Source of the DNA: Pontibacter oryzae
GTDB taxonomy: Bacteria > Bacteroidota > Bacteroidia > Cytophagales > Hymenobacteraceae
DNA length: 64,000 nt
Assembly: GCF_003576375.1 (NCBI RefSeq)
Contig: NZ_QWGE01000003.1
Location: 372,001-436,000 of the forward strand
Direction: 5' to 3'
The position numbers were made by a program, and so were the translations under genes. This document shows positions 26,201-33,672 of this stretch, one piece after another (position 1 is the stretch's first letter; each line of letters begins with the position of its first letter). The notes below the pieces were generated by a model, which was not told where the DNA came from, ran no database searches, and saw only the letters and a list, made by a program, of their open reading frames with translations.

Positions 26201-28211
26201 CAACTGTAATTTTGCCCGCCTGGTTACCAGCGTTAACTATGATGGATGTTGTGCCTTGGCCCGATACAATAGACCAGCCCGAAGGCACAGACCAGGTATA
26301 ACTGGTTGCGGTTGGCATAGCGCTGATTGAATACTCTAACCCATTTTGGTTAAGGCACGTTACAGCAGGACCAGTAATTTGGCCTGGTGCCGGCGTTGGC
26401 GCCGTAACAGGCTCTATCGCCTTGCTGATACCAGCTGTTTGCCCGCAGGCATTTTGCACTGAAACAGATATTTCACTCGCCACAGTACCTACCCTTACTG
26501 TAACTGCACGCGTTCCTTGGCCACTCAGAATCTGCCAATCACCGGTTATGGCCCAGTTATAGTATGAAACGCCTGGTACTGGCTCTACCTCATAGTTTAC
26601 CGTGGACCCTACGCATCCTTGGATCGCCCCTAATATTTCTGCAGGAGGGGTAGGAGGGTTGTCCTGGATAATCACATCTATGGTACGCGGCTCGCTATCT
26701 CCGCAGGTGTTTTTCGCAATTACAGAGATCGTACCGCCGGTGGTGCCCGGGTTTACTACAATCTCGTTGGTGCCTTCTCCTGATACAAAAGACCAGCCAG
26801 CAGGCAGGCTCCAGGTATATGAAGAAGCATACTCTGTAGGTGGCACGAGATAGGTTATACCTTTGGCCCCCACACAAAGCTCGGCTGGCCCTTGTATAGG
26901 GCTTGGCTGTGCTGGTTTTTCTGGCATCGGCGTTACCTCAAGGGTGCGGGCCGGGCCTTCGCCGCACGTGTTGCTGGCTGTAACCTTAATAGCTCCTGCG
27001 TTGGAGCCTGGCGTTACCCGGATTGAGGTTTGCCCAAGCTGCGTGAAACTCCAGCCCGACGGCACGCTCCAGCTATAACGAGTGGCACCTTCTACTGGGG
27101 CAATACTATACACGAAGTTTTCGTTTCTGCAGACTTCCACAGGTCCGGCAATTTCACCGGTCTCCGACAGGAGCACGCAGAAGTTAAGGTCACCTGTGTT
27201 GTTATCTCTTATTTCATCAATACCAAAGCCATACACCAGGGCCCTCAGATATCCTGCGCCGGCCTGGTTTACTTTTGCCACAATATTTAACGTTGCTTCT
27301 TCTTTATAATTGAGCGTGCCGATTACCCAGTTTGTGCCATTGAATGTGCTTCCGGGCCTGGAAGAAGTATAGCTTTGCATCTCGCCGGTATACTGCACTC
27401 CCGACACAACCACACCATCCTCAATTGTAGGTCCGTTATTGCGAACTTTTATAGTGTAAGTTACCGTTTCGCCGAAGGCATAGGTGTTAGCGCCCTTAGA
27501 ACCTGGCGTTTTAGACAGGGTAAGCATCAGGTCGGCTGGGTGGTTCAGAGTATTGTTAGAAAGCTGAATTTCACCGCTACGGCTAATAAGCCGCCCCTGC
27601 AGCTGCGCACCATCCTGCATAACAATGTTCCCTCTGGAGAAGATATTGCCTAGCGCGGCCGCGCTTTTATGCACTTGCACCTCGCCTTCTACCACCCAAA
27701 ACAGGTTAATACCGGCTGCGTTGTTCAGAAGCTCGTACTCGCCTTTCACTAGGTTGAAATTGCCCTGAATCTTAATGATAAAGACAGGCTTATCTTGCCC
27801 CTGGCCATTTAGCGTTAGTTTTCCGTTTAGGTTTGCGTTTCCGTTGATGGTGTAAACGCCAGGCGTAATGGTGGTGCCAGAAATATTACCAGAGCCTATA
27901 GTGCCTGTATTGGCCTGGTTGGCCATAAAATCGAACGCGGTTGCGGCGTCTGCCACAGCCTGGTTGGCCAACTGGTTTCCTTGGTGTATTTCCCGTTTGC
28001 ATTGGCCTGGCGGAAAGCCTACCACTGTACCGTTAGATACACCCATGCTTGCATGCACTACCGTATTCCCAGAGCTAAGAATCTTGTTCGGCGAAACGGC
28101 GCTGAACTCATATAGGGCACCAAGAGATGGAGCCTGCTGCGCATAGCCTGCGAAAGCCAATACCCAAAAGCATACTACAGGAAGTATAACTTTTTCAAAC
28201 CACCTTCTCAT
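23295..28211 (-). CDS. Giant T9SS-secreted adhesin: DUF3494 ice-binding-type domain, DUF11, 14 PKD-like repeats, type B sorting domain
   Basis: A 1638-residue surface protein. Signal peptide: MRRWFEKVILPVVCFWVLAFAGYA. Residues about 28-228 form a DUF3494 ice-binding-protein-like domain, seen from LGALYEFSAVS, ASMGVSNGTVVGFPPG, REIHQGNQLANQAVADAATAF, TITPGVYTINGNANLNGKLT, PVFIIKIQG, NLFWVVEGEVQV, GNIFSRGNIVMQDGAQLQGR and LNNTL-like closing strands. A DUF11-type domain follows (about 230-345, LTLSKTPGSKGANTYAFGE). Fourteen PKD-like repeats of about 80-90 residues come next, each with a variant of SGWSIVSGQGTTSI. The end is a gliding-motility-type (type B) T9SS sorting domain from about 1553 (NFPNVFSPNGDGNNDTWVI). 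It would be exported by T9SS with the neighbouring PorP/SprF. The ligand is inferred, not shown: ice, sugar or another surface. Confidence 0.87.
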   Translation of the reverse strand: MRRWFEKVILPVVCFWVLAFAGYAQQAPSLGALYEFSAVSPNKILSSGNTVVHASMGVSNGTVVGFPPGQCKREIHQGNQLANQAVADAATAFDFMANQANTGTIGSGNISGTTITPGVYTINGNANLNGKLTLNGQGQDKPVFIIKIQGNFNLVKGEYELLNNAAGINLFWVVEGEVQVHKSAAALGNIFSRGNIVMQDGAQLQGRLISRSGEIQLSNNTLNHPADLMLTLSKTPGSKGANTYAFGETVTYTIKVRNNGPTIEDGVVVSGVQYTGEMQSYTSSRPGSTFNGTNWVIGTLNYKEEATLNIVAKVNQAGAGYLRALVYGFGIDEIRDNNTGDLNFCVLLSETGEIAGPVEVCRNENFVYSIAPVEGATRYSWSVPSGWSFTQLGQTSIRVTPGSNAGAIKVTASNTCGEGPARTLEVTPMPEKPAQPSPIQGPAELCVGAKGITYLVPPTEYASSYTWSLPAGWSFVSGEGTNEIVVNPGTTGGTISVIAKNTCGDSEPRTIDVIIQDNPPTPPAEILGAIQGCVGSTVNYEVEPVPGVSYYNWAITGDWQILSGQGTRAVTVRVGTVASEISVSVQNACGQTAGISKAIEPVTAPTPAPGQITGPAVTCLNQNGLEYSISAMPTATSYTWSVPSGWSIVSGQGTTSIIVNAGNQAGKITVVAVNACGPSESSALAVEVTTEAPTMPGPITGTVYGCVGKTTTYTISDVAGAVSYSWSVPSGWSIVSGQGTTSIEVQVGSQAGKVTVTANNGCGAGATRDLDVNPQTSPPAAPAVISGPAEVCEGVSGFTYSVTPIAGVSSYNWTVPADWVILSGQGTNSITIKAGATAGSVSVAAVNDCGESAKASIAVTVVPSPPDKPGAITGLPSVCTNQPSITYSIDPVPYASSYIWSVGGNGWSIVSGQGSTSIVVNAGATGTTITVKAVNACGVTGETQLATVVTAAVPQQPGPITGTTIPCVGKTYTFSIDAVKDAYKYIWSVPAGWKIIDDKGTSIVVETGATAGTVRVTADNSCGAGPERTLQVSPTNTAPAAPKAILGNPDACAKGEAIFSVEAVAGASSYTWQVPADWTITSGQGSTSVKVQVGTTPGTIRVTSGNDCGDGASISREIILNTASPLKPGTITGNQQGCSNATVTYSIDPVKTATGYTWSVPSGWVIVSGQGTTSITVQVGTGAGNVSVSANNSCGNSSASALAVVAAQDVPPSIGSIITPAGSFCQQTAGLKYSVAPVSGAQSYTWEVPTGWTITAGQGTNAITVTAGAAAGKIKVAAVNACGTGSSTTVDVVPQTSPVVPQLAAGPANPCIGSSSTYSVTSNTNIDSYFWEVPAGWVIVSGQNTATLVVIATATGGKIKVTAKNSCGDSGKAEMEVVPSTVAPLAPGAILGESGLCVNQELKYTLEHVSANTVYTWAVPAGWQIVSGQGTGTITVRAGEGAGTITVAGSNGCGSTSPVSLNVAAMPAEGATAILDSSNPCEGLSYEVEPVPGATTYTWQVPAGWVITSGQNTPKITVTPGMSRGDISLVVSNGGCTDEPLYIAADPALALGELNFPNVFSPNGDGNNDTWVIQNLRNYPDNEVTVINRWGNQVYNSKSYKDNWGGDNLSEGTYFYVVRVKMCDGQDKMYKGYVMIVR

Positions 28212-28723
28212 TCAACGTTATTGTAAAATTTCGCTATAACCAATTTTCCTTTGAGTGGAACCTTCAGGACTGAGTGCAAAAGCTACATTGTACTAACTCA
28301 ATTACTTCCGCCCTAAACTATATACTAAACCAGACTTTTCCGGTGCAATATTAAACTATAAAAATTACACATAAAAACAAGCAATCTCCAAATGGCAGGG
28401 TTGCCCTGTTCTACACATCTAAATTTTCACAATTTTAGATGCAATGCAAATTATACTTAAAAGTTTAAATTTTTCCTTTTCGAAACCACATACAAATATA
28501 CGATTAACGCTATATATTTACCTGATATTGTTTAATATAAATCCGCTAATTTTTATATGTTGTGCCACAGTATTTTTGAACTTCTGCCATCAAACACCAA
28601 ATTGTTTAAAAAAGTAACATAGCCTGTATATTTTTTTCAGGCGTCTGAGCTAAATGCCTTAAAAGCAAACAGCCCAAGCATTTGTGCTTGGGCTGTTTGC
28701 TATACCTTAACTCTATCCGGTGT
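28212..28723. other. 512-bp AT-rich gap between the two adhesin modules
   Basis: There is no plausible gene. The left part should contain the promoter of the 1638-residue adhesin gene, and the right end holds the terminator of module 2. An 8-bp dyad, CATCTAAA/TTTAGATG, lies at about 28416-28441. No convincing TAnnTTTG box was fixed. Confidence 0.4.
28664..28701 (-). terminator. 17-bp perfect hairpin terminator of adhesin module 2
   Basis: AGCAAACAGCCCAAGCA (28664-28680) pairs with TGCTTGGGCTGTTTGCT (28685-28701) around TTTG. It lies 23 bp after the PorP/SprF stop on the minus strand. Confidence 0.75.
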
Positions 28724-29692
28724 TTACCAGACCCATTGCGGGCAAATAATTCGTCTGTTGTTCAGAAGCTTGAAGCCAATTACTACTTCATGGGTTCCGG
28801 CACTCACATTATTTAGGTCTGAGGTTGTAAAGTCGTAGGAATAGGAAAGGTCCAGTAGTGGGCTGATGTATAGCCCAACCATGGCTACGGCGGCATCGTT
28901 GTGGCGATAGGCTCCACCTAGCCAAACCCGCTCATCGTAAACAACCCGCACACTGGCATCGATCGAGGCGGGGCTAGGGTCGGCTAGCTTCAGCATTACC
29001 GATGGGATTACATCAATGTTTTCGGTAGGTTCCAAACGGTAGCTACCCGAAATAAAGTAGTGCCGCTGCAGCTCCAGGGTTGCCTCGTTGCTAACCACTG
29101 GCCCGTTGCCGAAGCTAGCCGCATTTTTCAGAAGTTGGGCACCAGCTACACCCACCGAGAAGTTGCGCGAGTAAATCCACATTCCCAGGTTCAGGTCTAG
29201 CGCAGTGTTATTTATACTTCCACCTCCGGCCAATGGGTCATTCTCGTTGGTAAAAGTCAGGTCACTGGTATTGATGGAGTTTCGGATAAGCCCCGTGGAC
29301 ACGCCTGCCGACACGTTTATACTTGTTGTAATAGGCAAATGATACGCGTATGATATGCTAAGACCTGTTCGGCGCAAGGGCCCGGTTTTGTCCGTATGAA
29401 AGATAGTCCCGACGCCATGGTGAGCCAGCGCCCGGTGATACTTGTTACCGGAGGCTCCTTTATTGAGCGGCGTGTGCGCCGATACGTAATATGTACTTGG
29501 CGCACCATCTAGCCCCACCCACTGCCTCCGGTGGCTAACGCGTATATCCGCATAGTCCTCGATGCCGGATATGGCAGGGTTAAGTAGGTAATTGTTTAAC
29601 ATGTACTGGCTGTATTGCGGCCGCTGCTGCCCAAAGGCCTGCAGTGCCAACGCAAAAACCAGCAATGGTATAAGTATAAGCGGCTTGTTCAT
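28724..29692 (-). CDS. PorP/SprF-family T9SS outer-membrane protein (module 2)
   Basis: A 322-residue paralogue of the module 1 protein. Signal peptide: MNKPLILIPLLVFALALQAFG. It has the family block QQRPQYSQYMLNNYLLNPAISG, then RRQWVGLDGAPSTYYVSAHTPLNKG, and barrel-forming strands to the end (GTHEVVIGFKLLN). The gene starts 3 bp after the stop of the 1210-residue adhesin gene, and the hairpin terminator after it closes a two-gene operon. By analogy with SprB/SprF it should help bring that adhesin to the cell surface. Unlike module 1 there is no OmpA-type anchor gene here. Confidence 0.9.
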   Translation of the reverse strand: MNKPLILIPLLVFALALQAFGQQRPQYSQYMLNNYLLNPAISGIEDYADIRVSHRRQWVGLDGAPSTYYVSAHTPLNKGASGNKYHRALAHHGVGTIFHTDKTGPLRRTGLSISYAYHLPITTSINVSAGVSTGLIRNSINTSDLTFTNENDPLAGGGSINNTALDLNLGMWIYSRNFSVGVAGAQLLKNAASFGNGPVVSNEATLELQRHYFISGSYRLEPTENIDVIPSVMLKLADPSPASIDASVRVVYDERVWLGGAYRHNDAAVAMVGLYISPLLDLSYSYDFTTSDLNNVSAGTHEVVIGFKLLNNRRIICPQWVW

Positions 29693-29695
29693 GTC

Positions 29696-32600
29696 TTATC
29701 GGATAATGGTCACGTTACCAGAAATCGGCTCATCACTTATCCGCTCCAGATAAATGAGGTAGTAATAGGTTGCTACAGGCAGTTCCTTGCCATTATAAGT
29801 ACCATCCCAGGGCACACCATAGCCTTTGGAACTGAAGATTTTATTGCCCCAGCGGTTGAACACTTCCACACGCATGTCCGGGTAGTTCTCGAAGTTTTCT
29901 ATTTCCCATACTTCGTTCACATTGTCACCGTTTGGCGTGAAGGCGTTTGGTATTTTTATGCCCGGGATAACCTCTACCGTAACGCTGGCTGTATCTACAC
30001 ATCCTTCTCTGGACGTCACGGTAACGGTGTAGGTAATAGTTTCTTCCGGCCTTGCGATCGGGTTAGCGATGTTCGGGTTGTTAAGGTAGGTTGCCGGCTC
30101 CCATTGGTAAGTTGCCCCACCTGTGCCACGCAGTTCCACCGTCTGCCCCTGAATAACCGTTTTGTCTGGGCCTGCGCTGGCCTCTACCGTTACCACGGTT
30201 ACAGTTGCCGGCGCCCGGCTTGCGCTGGCACATTCCTGCGCATTTACGGCTTCTACATAATAAGTGGCAGATTGCGTTACATTGTCAATGGTATACTCTG
30301 CCCCGATAAATACCGGAGAGCCGCCTGTGGAGGAAGTATACCATCTGTATTCTGACCCGTTCGGGTTAGCCACCGATAGTGTTACGGATCCGTTTAGACA
30401 GGCTGTAGCATTGCTCACAGCCACCGTAGGCGTTGCAGGAATAGGCAATACCGTTATACTGACTACATTAGAAGTATCGGAACAACCACCCGAGAACACT
30501 ACCCTCCGGAACCAAGTATTGCGGTTTAACGCTTGCGGTGTGTAGTTTTGCCCGTCGTTGGTACCTGAGGCCTGCACAAATCCTGCAGTTGCGCTAATGG
30601 TACTGCTTTGCCACAGATAAGTATAACCACCAGCGCCATCGGTTGGCATACTTCCTGTAATCGGGTTAGGGGCCTGGCCTGTACAAACTGTAGCTTGGCT
30701 GGCCACAATGGTGTTGTTGCGCACAGCAGGGCTAACAGTAATTACAAGCACAGCGCTGGTATCTGCACTGCAGGCTTCTGAGCCAACTATACGCCTAAAC
30801 CAGGTGGTGCGCCCAAGCCTGCCCGGCGAGTAGCTTTGCCCGTTGTTGGTACCGGTTGCTGCAGTAAACCCGGCATTAGGACCAGCCGTGCTGCTCTGCC
30901 AAGTATAGGTATAACTTCCGCTACCGCCCGTTGGCTCAGAACCAGTAATTACGCCTGGCGCAGTGCCTGTGCAAGTTTCGTCTTCTTCGATGCTGATGGT
31001 GTTGTTGGCAAGTGCATCATACACGGTAATGACTACCGGCTCTGAAGTAACACGGCACCCTCCGGACTCGACCACGCGCCTAAACCAGCTGGTTTGGGTA
31101 AGCATATCCGGGTCATAATTTTCTCCGGCGTTGCTGCCTGACGCAGGCACAAATCCGTTATCAGGCCCGGCAGTGCTTACTTCCCAAATAATATTATAGT
31201 TTGTGCCATCGCCTCCGGTTGGCCGCTCGCCGACTAGCGTGGCAGGCATATCATCTGCACAAATCTCCTGATCCTCACTGATTGTATTGTTCTCGATGCG
31301 CGGCACCACGGTTACCTGTACCGCTGCGCTGGTATCGGCAGTGCAGCTCCCTGAGTTAACTACACGGCGGAACCACGATGTTTGCCCAATGGATTCCGGC
31401 TTATAATTTTGGCTGTTGCTGGTGCCTGTGGCTTTTGTAAATCCGCTGGCAGGGCCAGTTGTGCTTATCTGCCAAGTATAAACATAACTGCCGCCGGCCC
31501 CTCCGCTTGGCTGGCTGCCTGTAAGCTCGGCAGGGGCATCGCCCACGCAGATGCTCTGCGCCCCTATAATGGTATTATTACCAATGGCAGGTACTACACC
31601 AACAAAAACCGTCACCATATCGCTGGGGCAGTTGTTGCTATCAATAGTTTCTACCCGGAAGGTAGTGGCTCCGGTAAGCGGCGGAGTTTTGTAGGATGCT
31701 CCCGTGAATACCAGGTTACCTCTGTTATCATAAAAATTATAAGACGTACCTGGCCCGGTTGGCGCCAGCAAGGCGCTATCGCCAGAGCAGGTTGTTACAT
31801 TGCTGATAACCGGTGGGCCTGGAACCGGAAGAATGGTTATCACCTGCGGCGGTTGCTGCTGCCCCAGGTCGTCGCTGGTGCCGCACTCATTGGTTATCCG
31901 GACTTCCACATTATACGTGCCAGGGTCATCGAACCTTAAAGTAGGATACTGCTGCCTCGATACTTGCTGCCCGTTCACAAACCACTCGTAAGAAACCGTG
32001 TTCCCGAAGTTAGGGTCGAAGAAGACTGTTGTCTGATCATACCTGATGGTGGTGTCGCCGCAGGCTGTTATACTTCCGCCTAGCTGTGCCTGCGGGTAGC
32101 CTACAATTATACTTTGCGAAGTAGTGTCTGAGCTACAGCTGTTGCTCACGATCAGTTGCACTTCAAACACACCTGAGTTGTTAAACTGAACCCGCAGCGT
32201 ATCTTCTGTGAGAGTTTCCCCTAGTTGCACTTCCCAGCCTCCAATGTTCATCTGGTCCATGATCTCCCACTTGTACGTCAGGTCATCGGAAAGGCCGTCA
32301 CCCACGGTAGTGCTATCGCCAAACGACCAAATCACGGGCGTGCAGCTTTGCGGCGTGCCTACGGCCTCTTTGTTGGTGGTGAAGTTTGCCTTTGGGTTTT
32401 TGCCGTAAAAGAACTCGCGCTCAAAAGTGGCCTCGCAGCCGTTGTTGCTCTCCACCCTTACCTTTATCGGGTATGAGCCAAAATCCGTATACTCCGGGCC
32501 TTCTTCCGGAAACAGCGATGGGTCGCCGGGGTATCTTTGCTCCCCGTTTCCATCCCCCCAGTCTATAAAGTATGCGGCAATGTTTGACAAGTATGGCTCT

Positions 32601-33328
32601 TGGATGTTGTTAACAAGTTTAGCAACCACCGTGGTGTCGGCAGGGTTAATAGAGTCTTCGAGGCAGACCGTGAAATCATTTTCCTCGCTAAAATCAATGA
32701 CAGGTGTCTGGCGAACTTCTACGGTAATATCTTCGAGGGTGCGGCAACTGCCTGGCTGCCTGATGGCCTCTACCGATACGGTAAAGAAGTCTGAGCCCAC
32801 CCCAAACGACTCAAAAGTATACATTACTTGGGTTCCTGATTTCGGATTACTGCCATCTACACGCCAGATATAATCTACCCCGGCCTCCGGTGACTGCACC
32901 GTGAACGTAACCTGATCGCCGCCGCAAATAGCTCCTGAGGCTGGGTTAACCGAGATAACCGGCGTTGAAGGCCGATCGGTTACGTTTACCCTGATATTAT
33001 TTGAGACTTGTGGACCACAGTCGCTACTGGTAATTTGGAGTTGGTAAACGCCTGCCGTACCAACAGCCTGTGATTTGCTGGTTGCCCCTGGCACGGCCGT
33101 AAACACGCCATCGCCGTCCTCGTCTACAAACCACTGATAAGATGTAACAGGATAGGTTGGCTCCGGGCTTAGCAGCAAGGTAGTGCTCTCCCCGCTACAG
33201 ATGGAGGTTTTGTCGGTGGTGATGGTAGGTGCAGTACATGCCTGGGCCCACAACCGTTCAGGCGACGCCAGTAGTAGGTACAGGAGCGCAAATACAAAAT
33301 AAAGGCGCTTATGTAAAAAGAGATGCAT
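29696..33328 (-). CDS. Giant T9SS-secreted adhesin with PKD/Ig-like repeats and type B sorting domain
   Basis: A 1210-residue secreted protein. A signal peptide (ending near LWAQ) leads into Ig/PKD-like domains rich in Gly, Thr, Ser and paired Cys (TTDKTSICSGESTTLLLSPE). Between about residues 580 and 960 there are four repeats of roughly 95 residues, each starting NNTI and containing a TWQSSTAGP-type and a SWFRRVV-type block. A further Ig-like repeat with SATYYVEAVNAQECAS follows. From about residue 1124 a gliding-motility-type T9SS sorting domain closes the protein (IPNAFTPNGDNVNEVWEI...VEVFNRWGNKIF). It probably acts as a surface adhesin with the PorP/SprF protein encoded 3 bp downstream. 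No enzymatic domain is recognised. Confidence 0.85.
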   Translation of the reverse strand: MHLFLHKRLYFVFALLYLLLASPERLWAQACTAPTITTDKTSICSGESTTLLLSPEPTYPVTSYQWFVDEDGDGVFTAVPGATSKSQAVGTAGVYQLQITSSDCGPQVSNNIRVNVTDRPSTPVISVNPASGAICGGDQVTFTVQSPEAGVDYIWRVDGSNPKSGTQVMYTFESFGVGSDFFTVSVEAIRQPGSCRTLEDITVEVRQTPVIDFSEENDFTVCLEDSINPADTTVVAKLVNNIQEPYLSNIAAYFIDWGDGNGEQRYPGDPSLFPEEGPEYTDFGSYPIKVRVESNNGCEATFEREFFYGKNPKANFTTNKEAVGTPQSCTPVIWSFGDSTTVGDGLSDDLTYKWEIMDQMNIGGWEVQLGETLTEDTLRVQFNNSGVFEVQLIVSNSCSSDTTSQSIIVGYPQAQLGGSITACGDTTIRYDQTTVFFDPNFGNTVSYEWFVNGQQVSRQQYPTLRFDDPGTYNVEVRITNECGTSDDLGQQQPPQVITILPVPGPPVISNVTTCSGDSALLAPTGPGTSYNFYDNRGNLVFTGASYKTPPLTGATTFRVETIDSNNCPSDMVTVFVGVVPAIGNNTIIGAQSICVGDAPAELTGSQPSGGAGGSYVYTWQISTTGPASGFTKATGTSNSQNYKPESIGQTSWFRRVVNSGSCTADTSAAVQVTVVPRIENNTISEDQEICADDMPATLVGERPTGGDGTNYNIIWEVSTAGPDNGFVPASGSNAGENYDPDMLTQTSWFRRVVESGGCRVTSEPVVITVYDALANNTISIEEDETCTGTAPGVITGSEPTGGSGSYTYTWQSSTAGPNAGFTAATGTNNGQSYSPGRLGRTTWFRRIVGSEACSADTSAVLVITVSPAVRNNTIVASQATVCTGQAPNPITGSMPTDGAGGYTYLWQSSTISATAGFVQASGTNDGQNYTPQALNRNTWFRRVVFSGGCSDTSNVVSITVLPIPATPTVAVSNATACLNGSVTLSVANPNGSEYRWYTSSTGGSPVFIGAEYTIDNVTQSATYYVEAVNAQECASASRAPATVTVVTVEASAGPDKTVIQGQTVELRGTGGATYQWEPATYLNNPNIANPIARPEETITYTVTVTSREGCVDTASVTVEVIPGIKIPNAFTPNGDNVNEVWEIENFENYPDMRVEVFNRWGNKIFSSKGYGVPWDGTYNGKELPVATYYYLIYLERISDEPISGNVTIIR

Positions 33329-33672
33329 TAAGTCGGGGTTAAGGGTGAACTATAGGCTTAGATCATTAGTATTACGAAATCTATATATTTAAGATACAGA
33401 GTATTTTACCTCCCATCCGCATAAGATAGAAACCACGAGTCAATAAGCTTACGCCCTCCTGGGTTATACTATCTTAAAGACAACTGCCTGGAGGGCATTT
33501 TACCTTTCCCTTTAAAGAGATCTACTTAAAAAGGTTACAATTCAACTTTGTTTTTTATCATAGTTAATATATTAACGAACCCACAATTTTAAAAATTGCA
33601 CCGTCTTGCGCTATAAATAAAAAAGCCTGCAACAAATGTTACAGGCTTTCTATCAATAAGTTAAACTATAAT
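33329..33672. other. 344-bp gap between endonuclease I and adhesin module 2
   Basis: There is no gene. It holds the upstream region of the 1210-residue adhesin gene and, at the right, the terminator of the endonuclease gene at 33623-33648. The rest is AT-rich without recognised sites. Confidence 0.4.
33623..33648 (-). terminator. Terminator of the endonuclease I gene
   Basis: AAGCCTG and AAC pair with GTT and CAGGCTT around AAAT, with one mismatch. The minus-strand side ends in a T-run. It is 24 bp past the stop codon. Confidence 0.65.

Noticed and set aside
23776..27309. Series of plus-strand frames and regularly spaced similar sequences resembling a CRISPR or tandem array
   Set aside because: The periodicity (about 240-260 bp) follows the PKD-like protein repeats of the minus-strand gene; there are no short identical repeats with unique spacers.
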